Part shown: one piece after another, positions 10,999 to 22,238 of the stretch | How positions within the stretch are numbered: the stretch's first letter is position 1 | How the letters are laid out: every line of letters begins with the position of its first letter | Assembly (NCBI GenBank): GCA_036936605.1 | Contig: JAUPFV010000004.1 | Location: 288,900,009-288,964,008, forward strand | DNA length: 64,000 bases | Direction of reading: 5' to 3' | Origin: Limnanthes douglasii subsp. nivea | Taxonomy: Eukaryota > Streptophyta > Magnoliopsida > Brassicales > Limnanthaceae | Translations under genes and position numbers: made by a program | The notes under the pieces: model-generated | What the model saw: only the letters and a program-made list of their open reading frames with translations | Database searches by the model: none | What the model was told of the DNA's origin: nothing

Positions 10999-12330
10999 AT
11001 ATTTGCTAAATATGATTTAGCTTTTTCACGATTGAGAGGTCAAGGTTATGATGGTGCTTCTAATATGTAGGGTGAATTTAATGGTTTGAAAATATTTATA
11101 TTAAAAGAAAATAAATCTGCCAAATATATTCATTATTTTGCTCACCAACGCGAACTAGTTGTTGTCTCTATTATAAAAAGACCATAATGATATTAGTGAT
11201 TGTTTCAACATTATCACTATGATTGTAAACATATGTGAAATATCTTGTAAAATGAGGGATAAACTACAAGTATTTGAGCATTACAGAATTATTGTATATT
11301 TTGAAAGTGGAGAAATTACAAGTGGGAGAGGGGAAACCCAAGAAATAAGTTTGAAACGATCGGGTAACATTCAATGATGATCACATTTCAATACTTTGAT
11401 ACAATTAAGAAGTATGTGGTCTTCAATAATTAAATATATTTAATGTGTATATGGAGATGGTTTTAATCTATATAATCATCCATTATGAAAATGGAGAGTT
11501 ATGACTCCATCTTCATTTTACACTTGATGATTAAGTTCTTTGGGTCAACAAATGATTTATCACGTTGTTTACATTTGAGGAACCAATATATTCTACAAGT
11601 TATTTATTTGATTTATACAACTAAAAGGGCATTACACAATTATAGAGAAGGTGGCTAGAATATATTTTTGGACCAAGTCGAGAAGCTTTGTGTGGCTAAT
11701 TCAATTTGTATTTTTAATATGGAAGATATAATCAAGACTCGTGTACGTATGAAGCGAGATGGACGTGTAATAAATACCATCATTATAAAAAGAAGATTAC
11801 TGCCATGTGAATTTACTACGTAATTCATTGTAATTTACGAATATAATATGTTTATACATACAATTCTAAATTCTTATTTTCTTAAAAATCTATAGGTTCG
11901 GTAATACTTATTCAAAAGATGCAATATTTTTTTTCATAAGAAAATACAGACTTGCTTATTTTCATGAATTTTCTTAGTCCAAACATTATTTTCTAATTTC
12001 AAAGTTGACAAGTTGGTTCTTCAAACAGAACTTTATTAGGAGGACTATTTTTGCCTGACCATACATTATTTCCTAGTATGATACTTTCATTTTGACTTGG
12101 AACATATATTGGTGATATAATTGACAAAACCAAGTTCTCCAATATTAAAGATCTGGAAATTTAACTAAGACATTGGTTGTTATCGAAAGACATCAAAGTT
12201 TCTCATTGCTATCTCTTGATTTGATTGACATTAATCGTTGTGGTTGTTATATCATCACTTGAAATAGTATATTTACAATGAAACTTATGAAGATTAACTT
12301 GCGGAATATGATGGGTGATTATGAAACTAT
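10999..12330 (+). pseudogene. Relic of a hAT-type transposase (TTF / ZMYM1-like)
   Basis: The translation begins with 'FAKYDLAFSRLRGQGYDGAS', the hallmark of plant TTF-type zinc-finger / DUF4371 hAT transposase-like proteins. It continues with 'LKENKSAKYIHYFAHQ', a block near 11650 resembling 'RVRMKRDGRV', and a degenerate C-terminal dimerisation-like piece near 12280. Stops and frameshifts occur throughout. The N-terminal part is missing because the family A LTR abuts it. The family is clear in the first 200 bases; the C-terminal assignment is weaker. Confidence 0.75.
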
Positions 12331-12954
12331 TCTACAACGGTTCCAAAATATGGTGAATCTTTGTAATCAATTGTCATCTAATGGTTGCCAAAAAATTGAA
12401 CTAATTTTATAAGATTTTGTTTAGCCTCTCTTTGTTTTGATTCCTAATTTCATCACTGACATAATTAATTAGAATTTTATATTTATTACTCAAAATCAAA
12501 GTGATTTCACCACCCATAAATTCTAACATGATAAAAGTTGAAATCCCATATATACTTTTACGAACCCAATGTATTTAAAATATAAGTAGAATATTAAGAC
12601 AAACGTGGTTATAGTAACGATAATGATTAAAACAATTAAGGTCAAAAAAATAGCCTATGAGTTTATCTCAAGATTAATAAGAACTTGTCATTGTGTAGGA
12701 CATGGTTGTTATGGATGAAGTAAAAGTCAAATAAGAGTCGTCGTTAGTATTGATACCAAAACCACCACCACTAACATCCAGATCAAAACTGGTGTTGGTG
12801 TTACAATTATGATTATCTCTTCTCCTAGAAAATCGAGAATGTTTGTGGATTTTTTGGTTTGTTAATCTCAGAAAATCAACAACAAGAATACGAAAAGGAA
12901 ACCCAAATGCTAGATATCTACACCTAAACAAAATGGAGACAATTTAGCTGAGTC
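12331..12954. other. Unassigned AT-rich sequence
   Basis: The open frame at 12674-12931 (-) has no recognisable motif; its serine/threonine-rich end is low-complexity. I saw some resemblance to a degenerate copia gag on + near 12320-12600, too weak to call. Confidence 0.4.
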
Positions 12955-14360
12955 CAAGAATAGTGTCGATAAGGGGTGGTTTTGGTACGATTGTCTTACC
13001 AAATCCTTTAAATGATTAGCGTTACCAATTATTCGGTATTACGAAATTGAGTATCGTTACCCTACCGATACTTTGATATATTATTTTTTGTATACCAAAA
13101 TAATCGATTTGGTATGTTCCGGTACGTTCTATTACATTAAAATAAAAATAGAACACAATTTAAAAAAATATTATATAAATTAAAATCAAACAATTTTTTT
13201 TGGAATATATTTTTTAAAAGTATAAGAAATGTCAAATATATGAAAACATGTAAGATTAAATTACTTATGTAAAGAAAATTATTATTGGGAAAAGTACATT
13301 TTAATTTGATTTAAGAATTGTGACACGGGATCTATTTTTGACAACTTCAACAACTGTTACGAGAAATTTTATAACTTTGTCTAAACTTGTTACTTCTACA
13401 TGATATCTTTTTATTAAAACTATATATATAGAGAGTTAAATTTTAAATAAGTGCATAAGTATATTCTAGATTCATTTAAATTTTGTTGATACATAATTAG
13501 GAATTCAACAGCTTTGACATTTGTTATAAGAATTATGATAGCATTGATATTTTTTGCGTTAAAAACTAGCGTAGAACTTTACAGACTTACAGTCGTATAA
13601 GTAATTAAATTTTAAAGTTTCTAAATCTAGACAGAATTACATTTCCATCTCATATTAAATATATTGGTGCAAACTAGTTTTTTTATAGTTTCGTTGATTG
13701 TTACAATATATATGATAACTTTATCCATGATTTTTATTTTAATATTATATATTTTTTGTTAGAAACTAGATTCGCAGATCTTCATAGTCATATATGAAAT
13801 TAAAATTTACAAAATTTAAATCATTACATAATTACAAAATACTTATCTCTAAAATCTATTGATGCCAAATAATGTTTTGACAGTTTCGACGATTGTTACG
13901 AAAAATATGATAACTTTGTTTAGAATTTTTATTTTAATATAATATTTTTCATTATAAACTAAACTCATAAATATTTACAACATATGTAATTAATATTTTA
14001 ACAGACCATGGATAACTGTTACGAAAAATACGATAAGTTTATATAAAAATTATTTTGATATGATATTTTTACATTATAAACTAGTTATATTTTTAACTAT
14101 GAAAATCTTAGTATTTACGAGTCATATTTTTTTATAGTTAAGTCTAGATCTAACGTATAAAGAAAATTAATATATTAAAATTGTTTTAAAATATTATTTT
14201 TATAGTTATAAATTAAATTATATATTTTATTTAAGATTTCAAAACAATTTAATATTACCACGTAATTGTTATTAAATACCAATTCTCCGTAATTTAAATT
14301 TATCTTATCATACCAAAAAAATTGGTAAAACATCGGTATGATTCGATTGGACATAGACGG
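12955..14360. mobile_element. Candidate non-autonomous DNA element with imperfect inverted ends
   Basis: The left end (GGGGTGGTTTTGGTACGATT, about 12974) and the right end (reverse complement 'GAATCATACCGATGTTTTACC', about 14325-14345) are both built of GGTAC/ACCAA words and show imperfect inverted similarity. The GGGGTGG-like terminus suggests a hAT-type non-autonomous element. The interior has no coding sequence but holds a tandem array. I could not identify an 8-bp target duplication, so the boundaries are approximate. Confidence 0.4.
13345..14110. repeat. Diverged tandem repeat, about five units of 120-190 bp
   Basis: The landmark 'GATTGTTACGAAAAATATGA' followed by TAACTTT and 'TTATAAACTA' recurs with variation at about 13351, 13521, 13697, 13890 and 14011. 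Spacing is roughly 170, 176, 190 and 120 bases. The array makes up most of the candidate element's interior. Confidence 0.7.
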
Positions 14361-15168
14361 AAAAGTAGATCATATGCGTCATATGAATTAGTACGAATAA
14401 TTCAATCCATTGTGAGATCGTTAATGCTGATTTTAATCGTCTTGTATATTATATAACAACAAAACAAATATATATTATAACATGATTCCGGATATTTTGA
14501 GGTCTATATACTAAAGATATCGGGTGAAATTAAATAAATATTTTGAGATACCTTATAAAAAATATTTATAATAAACACATCAAATAATAATTTTAAATCC
14601 TTAAATTTACTTATGAAAAAATATCTCTTAATAAATTATTATACAACAGTTTTATTATATTATTAAAAAAGTTGGTTTATCTAAATTTTATTTATGTATA
14701 ACAAAATATCTTTAATAAATTATTATATTATAGTTTTATTATATTGTTATAGAAAGTTGGGTTATTTGAATTTTAAAGGATTTTATAAATATTTTAGTTT
14801 AAACAAAAGGTGTTTGTACTCTTCACTATATTATTGATACAAAAGAAATTAAAAAATTATATGTAACTTGGATTTTTTTAAATGTTTCCATTATTATTTA
14901 ATTTAATTTTACTTTTTCTTCTTCCATCAACTTTTTTATAAAGATTTATTTTGTGAATTTGAAGATTTAAATGTCACGATCAATGTTTATATAACTAGAA
15001 TCAATTTGTGTATTTTTTTTTATTATTTAAATTTGGTGTTGTATGTTGTATGTTTAATTTTCTCAATTATTTATATGTTTTTATTTTTGATAAATTATGT
15101 ATTTTTTTTAAAAAAGAATTGATTTTTCTTAGATTTTGATTTTTTATTTCAAAATTTTTAATTGGGAT
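14361..15168. other. AT-rich intergenic sequence
   Basis: A duplicated phrase around 'AAATATCT.TTAATAAATTATTAT' occurs near 14620 and 14705 (about 85 bp apart). No genes were seen. The right edge is the start of a gypsy LTR. Confidence 0.5.
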
Positions 15169-15580
15169 TGATAAGGAAGAATAAAAGACAAGGAGAAAAT
15201 TGTGAAGAAGAAACATGATAGGAGAAAATTGTGAAGAAGAAGTACGATAGGAGGAAAATGCAAAGAGGAAATTATGTGAGGGGAAAATTGTATAAACTAC
15301 CAAAGAAATAGCTAGAATAGGAAGAAAATAAGATGTAGGGACTAAAATGTAATAAATGGGAATTAAAGCGTGTGGGGTCCGCAATTGTACTATAAAAGGA
15401 CCACACACGCTTCACGGATCCCGAGATGAATAATAAGATAATACTTTCTCTCTCTACTCAAGCTAAACTCCCACTTTCTCTCTCTAAAGAACAGCTCCTA
15501 AACAAAGTGAATTTACCTATATTGACACTAAGAGATTCTCGCGTCGCATAATCACCCCCAGACTTTCTCAAAACTCTTCA
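15169..15580 (+). repeat. 5' LTR, family A
   Basis: It begins TGATAAGGAAGAATAAAAGA and ends ACTCTTCA, one base before the primer-binding site. It carries a TATA box (TATAAAAG, 15391-15398) and a CT-rich block after it. It is related to, but clearly diverged from, the LTRs at 45750 and 57128; the internal short repeats of those LTRs differ here. Confidence 0.9.
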
Positions 15581-15581
15581 G

Positions 15582-15599
15582 TGGCGCCGTTTGTGGGAA
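15582..15599 (+). promoter_or_regulatory. Primer-binding site
   Basis: TGGCGCCGTTTGTGGGAA follows the LTR by one base. The first nine bases (TGGCGCCGT) complement the 3' end of plant tRNA-Asp; the rest does not extend the match well, so the primer tRNA is not settled. The same site stands at 46154. Confidence 0.75.
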
Positions 15600-15658
15600 A
15601 CGAAGATCGCTCTGACGACAATCGCTTCCTGGAAATAATTTCTGTTCCAAAGAAAACT

Positions 15659-16734
15659 ATGGAAGAGCAAGGGGACGATTTTGTCAACGATTGCGAGGAG
15701 AACATAGTGGGCGATGACTACCGGAACGACATGGAGTGCGAGGGACAAGGGGGCCAGCGAATGAGAGACACTTTTGATGACTCAGACTTGTTGGCTCGAA
15801 GGAACGAACTGTTGCTAGAGATCGAAAGATTGAAGGCAGAAAAGGAAACCGTACATGCAAATCTTCGTTCTGAGATAAGGAGGGAGCCAGCTGGTGAAAA
15901 GGAGGAGCGTGAAAACGAATTTCGTCCTAAGAACAGAGACGATAGATACCGGGGGTACGAACGGTGATCGTCAAGGAGGAGAGAAAAACGGCATTTGGAC
16001 TCGCCTGACTCAAGCGATTATTCTCGATACAGTTCGTCAGAGTCGTCCCCTCGGAAAAACCACAGAAAGAAAAAGCACGGTCAAAGACATGCTGATTATC
16101 GAAGGGGAAGAAGCTCGGAGAGGAAGTCTCCGAAGGAGAAGAGTTACCGGGCTCAGTTCGACGGTCAGGCTTATGGCCAAACGAAGCTTCCTGCTAGAAA
16201 AGAAGACATGGGCCCACGAAATTCGGAGTGGTAACATCAATATACTCTGCCGTCCGAGGAAGGGTTGTACTTTCCGAGCAATGACAATATGAGATCCAAC
16301 GTCTATCGTACGAGTCACAATTGGAGAGCTTCTCCTCTGTCCCCGGAAATTTTGGTGGGAAACCTCCCAAAGCATTTTGATATCTCGAAGCTAGAAAAAT
16401 TCGATGGGACGCAAGATCCGGAAAATCACATCGAACAATTCAAAAACTTCATGATTAACTTCGACGACGATGATAAGTTTTTGTGTAGAGCATTTTCTCA
16501 GACCTTCAAGGGGGTAGCTTCCAAATGGTATAATAGGCTTCCGCAGGGCTCGATAAAGAATTTCGACATGTTCTGGAATATCTTCAGACAACACTTTGTG
16601 GGGAGCAAAACGTTCCGAGCTAATGGAGACACGATAATCTACTGCAGACAAAAGGTTGGGGAGAGCTTGAAGAATTACACCAATCGGTTTGTCAAGACAA
16701 AAACAGACATGGAGTATTGTAAAGATTTAGTGGC
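15659..16734 (+). pseudogene. gag of family A, broken
   Basis: The first ATG is at 15659. The frame encodes the same acidic N-terminus, coiled-coil-like stretch ('LLLEIERLKAEKE'), basic SR-rich region and gag core ('SKLEKFDGTQDPENHIEQF', 'KYC..' region absent) as the full copy at 46231. In-frame stops occur at about 15966 (TGA) and 16233 (TAA), and reading after the first stop needs the frame that restarts near 15995. The gag core (16265-16734) then ends abruptly at the chimera junction, before the zinc-binding motif and protease. Confidence 0.88.
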
Positions 16735-18275
16735 ACCAATCCGGACCAGCTTAATGCTCTATTTCAAATGGAGCCTCCTCGGAATATTAAAGAAGTACAA
16801 CGATTAACGGGGAGGTTAGCTGCTTTAAACAGATTTATCTCAAGGTCTTCGGACATATGCGCCCCGTTTTTTCAAACCTTGAAGGGTGCGAAGGGATTTA
16901 ACTGGACCTCACAGTGTGATGAGGCTTTCAATGAAATCAAGAATCATCTGTCCTCTCCCAAAACCTTATTTAAACCAGTTGATGGAGAGACACTCTTCGT
17001 ATATTTGGCAGTTTCAAGTTGTGCCATCAGTGTTGTGTTAGTGAGAGAGGTGGATAATTACCCCCATATAGTGTACTACATCAGCAAAAGCTTGATAGAT
17101 GCAGAAAAGACGCTATTTGAAACTTGAAAAAATAGCATTGGCCCTGGTGATAGCTGCAAGAAAGATGAGGCTTATTTCCAGGCTCATCCTATTATCGTCC
17201 GAACATCTTTTCCTTTGAAGAATGTTCTCCAAAAGGCAGACATTTCAAGTAGGATGACTAAGTGGTCGGTAGAATTGAGGGATTTCGATATAGATTTTGC
17301 TCCCCGAACAGCAGTCAAAGCCCAAGCTGTGGCTGATTTTTTAGTTGAATTCCACTCTGATAGAGATTCGGAGCAGACTACTGAGATGAAAGACAAAAAG
17401 GTCTGGGTCGTCCGGACGGATGGTGGATCCAGCACTATGGGATGTGGTACATGGGTGTGCTTGACTTCTCCATATGGTGACAAAATGTACCAGACTATAT
17501 GTTTTGCTTTCAGGGCTTCCAATAATGAGTCTGAGTACGAGGCAGCTATAGTTGGTTTGAAGTTAGCTTTTATTTGTGGGGCTAAGAGGGTCAAGCTATT
17601 GAGTGACTCCCAGCTTCTTATTCACCATGCCCAAGGTCAATCTGAGGCTAAAAAGGAGCAGCTAGTGAAGTATTTACTTCTTCTTAAAAATGAAGCACTC
17701 AAGTTTAAAAGCATTATTTATGAACATATACCCCGGACAGAAAATGAGTTGGCCGATTCATTGGCAACCATAGCATACACAGAGTCGTATTCATGGATCC
17801 ATGTGCTGGAGAGCCCCTCCATTCAACTTAATATGGGTAAAGAAGAAGAAATTTTTGAAGTACAAGTGAAACAACCTCAGGATTGGAGATTTCCTCTCCT
17901 GCAATACCTCTCCGACGGCATCGTGCCTCTGGATAAATCACTGGCAAGAAAACTGAAACACAAGGCTCAAGGTTTTATCATACTGAGAGACATTCTGTAT
18001 AAAAAGTCTTACAGTAAACCTCTTCTGCGCTGTTTGGGGGATAATGAATCTCAAGTAGTCCTCTCTGAATTGCATGATGGCGAGGGATCAGCTCATTGTG
18101 GATTCAGGGCTCTAACAAGGAGAGTTTTACTGGCTGGCTACTATTGACCATCTATCATGCAGGATGCTAAAGAGCTGGTAAGAAGGTGTGACCCATGCCA
18201 GAGATACAGCAATGAAATTCATGTCCCAACCATTCCTCTAGAGTCAATTTCTGAGCCTATACCTTTTGCTCGATG
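16735..18275 (+). pseudogene. RT (end)-RNase H-integrase (start), family B gypsy
   Basis: This starts inside RT ('MEPPRNIKEVQRLTGRLAAL'). It continues through RNase H ('VVRTDGGSS', 'NNESEYEAAIVGLKLA', 'SDSQLLIHHAQGQSEAKK') to the integrase zinc-binding region ('AHCGFRALTRRVLLAGYY', 'CDPCQRYSN') and stops near 18275. It differs from family A at many positions, so it comes from a separate lineage. A frameshift near 17127 and a TGA at 18146 (tryptophan expected) break it; the catalytic integrase core is missing. The best piece is the 310-residue frame 17215-18147. Confidence 0.9.
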
Positions 18276-18909
18276 AGGGGTTTTCAGTAGCAGTGGTAAG
18301 GGGAAGGTTTAGATTTGGCTCAGCCTGACTTCCGGACTGCTGAGTTTCAGTATTTTCTTGGTTCCTGGCCTCCGGTTGGGGCTCTGGTGTAGACATTTCT
18401 CTTCGAGGACTTGAGCCAGTACCCTCCAGACCGGACATCCTGTCCTTTGGTGCTCTAATGGGTGCCTCTGACCCAGTACTACTGTCCTTGGCACCCAATT
18501 TCGAAGGGGTGCCCTTAGAAGCTTGATCCTTGACCAGTCGGCCTTTTCTTCGGTCAACTAATTTCTGAGGAGAGGTTTCAGCGTCTGGCCCCATGGCTAA
18601 GAAATGAGAGGGTTTTTTAAAGCTTGTAACTGTTAAACGTGGTTCAACGATGGGTTCCGACTCTTGAACCGATGAGCCTGAGATAATAGGTGAAAGATTG
18701 GTTTGAAATAACTTCTTCGGTTTGATGCCCTTTATGGAGGAAGAACCTTGGTCTGATTCTGTGGGTGAAGTTGCTGGTTTGTCGATGGGCGAAGCGGGTA
18801 AGCCTGCTGCAATGCGTCTTTCCCTTTCAACCTTTTGCGCCTTCTCTAATTCAGAGAGGTTGAGCCACCCGCCTTTGATCAAAGCGTTCCGAGCCGTGAA
18901 CATAAACAA
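18244..18909 (-). CDS. Antisense ORF of family B gypsy element (fragment)
   Basis: This is an open frame of 221 residues on the strand opposite to pol, at the same relative place as the antisense gene of family A. It starts MFMFTARNALIKGG, then has a charged helix-like segment ('LNLSELEKAQKVERERRIAA') and a long Ser/Pro/Glu-rich, low-complexity tail ending in 'SKRYRLRN'. The 3' part crosses the junction where pol is cut, so the end may be altered. No catalytic motif was seen. I infer it is the family B counterpart of the Tat-type antisense ORF; sequence similarity to family A is weak. Confidence 0.55.
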   Translation of the reverse strand: MFMFTARNALIKGGWLNLSELEKAQKVERERRIAAGLPASPIDKPATSPTESDQGSSSIKGIKPKKLFQTNLSPIISGSSVQESEPIVEPRLTVTSFKKPSHFLAMGPDAETSPQKLVDRRKGRLVKDQASKGTPSKLGAKDSSTGSEAPIRAPKDRMSGLEGTGSSPRREMSTPEPQPEARNQENTETQQSGSQAEPNLNLPLTTATENPSSSKRYRLRN

Positions 18910-19345
18910 TCTGGGTAAAAATTTGTTTTGGAGAGAAAAAGCTTTAAGGATTTGCAGAGTAAAAATGAGAGTGATGGTGAAACAGTAGAAAGCATTTCAA
19001 TTTATAGTAAATCTGAAAAAGGAGTTTGATTCCTAGGAGAATTCGAAAAGATTGGTAATGATTAAAAGACGGCGCTGATGTCACCCTCTTTAATGAAGAG
19101 GTTGCTTTTTTAAGAAGGTGGGTGCGAGATTCAAGGTGAAAAAACGGCTGAAGAAACCAACCAAAAAGTGACACGTGTCCCATAAACTATGGCAAAAAAC
19201 CGTTTGGATTCACAAAGCTTTATCAATCCGGATAAAGCCATAACACAAGTCGAAAGACCTGTCCGGATAAAACTGCCCCTGATATCGAACTGTTTTTCAG
19301 GTTTTTGACAAAGGCATTTGAACAAACACCTAAAAAATGGGCTCC
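18910..19345 (+). other. Noncoding 3' region of family B
   Basis: No gene was recognised. The sequence just before the LTR (AAAAAATGGGCTCC) is a plausible polypurine tract. The words CCGGA and GGACAG become frequent near the LTR. Confidence 0.45.
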
Positions 19346-19752
19346 TGATGAGTCTGAATATTGCTACCTCTCCGGACAGGGACAGTTCAGACCAAGATCA
19401 CCAGACCGGACAGGGCAATTCAAACATCTAGCCCATTGGACCGTTCGGACTATAACAAAAGTACTTAAAAACCTAAACACTTCTTGACTAAGCAGCTTGC
19501 TCTTCTACTTAGATCTCATGGGTCTTTGAACATGACCTGGGTCCATTAAACATGACCCGAAAACCCATAAAGCCCAAATATAAGGGTATAAATACCCAAC
19601 CATCTGCATTTAATATGGATAATGAAAATTAAATACAACTAGGCTGCTTAATTCTCCCTCCACTCTCCACTCAAACATTAAACACCAACACACCTACAAA
19701 AAACTCTAAAACAAATTACAAATTTACCCTCAGACGAAAATTAACCACATCA
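19346..19752 (+). repeat. 3' LTR, family B
   Basis: It starts TGATGAGTCTG and ends CCACATCA. It aligns over its length with the reverse complement of 25061-25544, sharing 'CCTAAACACTTCTTGACTAA', 'CATTAAACATGACCCGAAA' and 'ATAAATACCCAACCA'. The TATAAATA near 19590 is a candidate TATA box. Confidence 0.85.
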
Positions 19753-20206
19753 ACAGTCATAACTGTTTAACTCAGGACTGGTTTTGCTGAAAAGTCTTCT
19801 TGAGATCATGATGCATAAAGTCTATTTATATCCTATAAGTTTTGTTTGTAAATGTTAGTAGTCAGATTCTGAAAATACTTGGTAACTTATAGGTACGAGT
19901 AGTGAAGTGCTATTTAAAAACTACTGAAATTTATTGGGAAACTCTTGAAAAAAGTACTGAAGAATTTTGTTTTGGAATGCATAAACTGAGCCTTTTGTTT
20001 GTATTTTCCGCAACATAATATTCTTCTTCCTTTTATACTTTTAAGATGCAATCTTAGCACCAAAACTTATATCATAAGAACATCCACCTCGTTCAAAATT
20101 CAAAGGGTACAACAATTTAAAGCTGTGCATAATTGAAAAGAGGGAGCTATGGAATTACATCTACAAATACCGAGATAAGAAAAAATGTGATGAGAAAATT
20201 TGGTGA

Positions 20207-20610
20207 TCAGTTTAAGTCTTTAACACTGTTGTATTTTCGGGCTGCTAGTGAGGAAGGAGTGTTGAAAAGGATAGCACAAACAGCCCCTAAAGGTGCAACA
20301 GACATTGAAATTTCTTTGGGTCCAAGTATTTGATCTATTCTTCCCAGTGCTGTCATTGCTGCATATGCACCTGCATATGGCCAAATGATATCACTAAGCG
20401 AAGGATCGGAAGAAGCCTTGTCATGTCTCCAAGAATCCCAGAACGGTGGCGATGTAGCCACGTTGGTTGACGAAGCAATGACCGTAACGATTCCGTTTTC
20501 TCGTCTTCTCCATTGTCGGAATATCGGTTTTGAGGATTAGTGAAAAAAGATCGGATCTTTGTGTTGGAAACTGATAAAATGGTGGATTGATTTGCATTGA
20601 TGTTAAACAA
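20207..20610 (-). pseudogene. HPP-family integral membrane protein, first-exon fragment
   Basis: On the - strand, 'DPSLSDIIWPYAGAYAAMTA', 'LGRIDQILGPKEISMSVAP' and 'LGAVCAILFNTPSSLAARKY' match the first conserved block of plant chloroplast HPP-family membrane proteins (Arabidopsis At5g62720/At3g47980 type). The likely start is the ATG at 20610, encoding a serine/asparagine-rich leader like a transit peptide. The leader and the conserved block are in different frames, needing a one-base shift near 20505-20515. The homology stops at '..ARKYN', where further exons would follow; none was found nearby. It is a truncated pseudogene or captured gene fragment. Confidence 0.75.
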
Positions 20611-20864
20611 CCAATCATTTTGGAACGATGGATTTTTCTGATCTTGTTCTGATTGGTTGGGTTCGATCCAACATATCTAAGTCTTTTAACATTAATAGTC
20701 ATAATTAGTTTCTATTTTAGCTCTCAAGGGAACAAATAGTAAATATGTTTTCCGGTTAACCTAATGTATGGAGGTTTTAAATCTCTGTTTGACAAAATCA
20801 AACAATCTATGTTTGCTTCAATCTTTTTTTTAGTAAAAGAAGAAAAACAAAAGAAAATGAAAAC

Positions 20865-20891
20865 AGAGTATAGCAAATTTTGCTATACTCT
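20865..20891. repeat. Perfect short palindrome
   Basis: Arms AGAGTATAGCAAA (20865-20877) and TTTGCTATACTCT (20879-20891) are exact reverse complements with one base between. It has no terminator context, and may be the scar or core of a small inverted-repeat element. Confidence 0.85.
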
Positions 20892-21085
20892 CTTTTGAGA
20901 AAAAATATAAAAAAATATTAAATTCAAAGGATAAAAATGGAATTAAAAGTCGAGGACTATCTATGAAACAAAAACCATTTAACTATGGCGACACGTGGCA
21001 GCACTAGGACAAAAACTACGCTCAGGGACTGAAATTATAGATTTTTTATAGTCAATGGATCCTCACCCGTGATTTTTTTATCGAG

Positions 21086-21137
21086 GGACTAAATGGCAGA
21101 AAACGTGATAGTCGCGGGACGAATCAGTGATTTAAGC
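21086..21137. repeat. Dispersed repeat, inverted partner of 4791-4841
   Basis: 'GGGACTAAATGGCAGAAAAC' and 'GTGATAGTCG.G.GACGAATC' read in reverse complement at 4791-4841 with only a few mismatches. The surrounding 20990-21085 has the feel of a plant repeat terminus, but the element could not be delimited. Confidence 0.7.
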
Positions 21138-21150
21138 CTATTTTATATCT

Positions 21151-22174
21151 CCAAACATAATTTAACTTGAAAGAATCAAACATTTTGTGTTTGTGAAAAA
21201 TATGTTACTTGATTATATATGTTAATGTAATTGAACTTGAAAACATGTTATATTCATTATGCATCTATTACAATTTAAAATTCCTAAAATTAGGTTGTAT
21301 TGATTAAGCTTACGGAAGCTCGTTATAATGGATTCGTAAAACATGATATATTGATTTGGTATGATTTTGCATGTCGTCCATGGTCATTCTAATTTTTTTA
21401 CTATCTTTTAATCATATATTCTAATCAAACAAGTATTCACATCTATGTGGTTATCTTTTTTATGATTAAGCATGATGTGAGAAAGTCGTAAATGTGGTAT
21501 TATGAATTACTACCATTTTTATATATTTATTAATTTCACTTTTGAAGCTTCTAAAATCTTCAAATCAAAAAATTAATCAAAAAATAATATCAATACTACT
21601 ATTAACGTGGATGAAAAAATATTTAAAAAAAAAACATATTTTAACAATAAATTTGAAAAATATCAAATTTAGAGACAAAAATATATTAGGCTGTTATAGT
21701 TTTTTTTGTTTGTTTGACTACCTCCCACATAAAAAACCTTATTATAACAAGATTAGTGTTTATATTAATTCATTTTTCCTAGATGTTTTAGCACAAATAT
21801 TTCCTTTCATATATATATATATATATATATGTGGTACCAACTGTTGAAACATTTTATTCATGTGAAAAAACTATAAAATATTAGATATTATGTACGATAA
21901 TTATCATTCAAGATTCGATGAATACTTAGAAGGTGATGATAATTCTGATTAAGGAAAGTTTTGTTCATTATTCTTCAATAACTTAATTGCGTATGTTTAT
22001 TTATTAATTTTTTATTTTGAACAACAAATCATCTTCAAAATTCGCTAGGGGATTTTATTATTGGTGATTCATATATAATGACTGCATAATTAGATATATA
22101 ACTAAGAAAATAACATTTTCAAAGAGAAATGGATTGAATCATTAATTAATTAATTAATTAAGACTACTACTTAT

Positions 22175-22238
<64 letters not shown>

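Larger units (their letters stand above)
15169..19752 (+). mobile_element. Chimeric Ty3/gypsy element: family A left half, family B right half
   Basis: The left LTR, primer site and gag are family A. At about 16734 gag jumps into the RT-RNase H region of a different family (B), and the right-end LTR is family B, matching the solo LTR at 25061-25544. The two LTRs are unrelated in sequence and the 5-base flanks (15164-15168 and 19753-19757) do not match. This is therefore a rearranged composite: either a deletion joining two neighbouring elements or a template switch. Protease, most of RT and part of integrase are missing. Confidence 0.85.

Noticed and set aside
18722..18988. 88-residue + strand frame over the family B antisense ORF
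   Set aside because: Shadow of the - strand frame, low-complexity, no motif.
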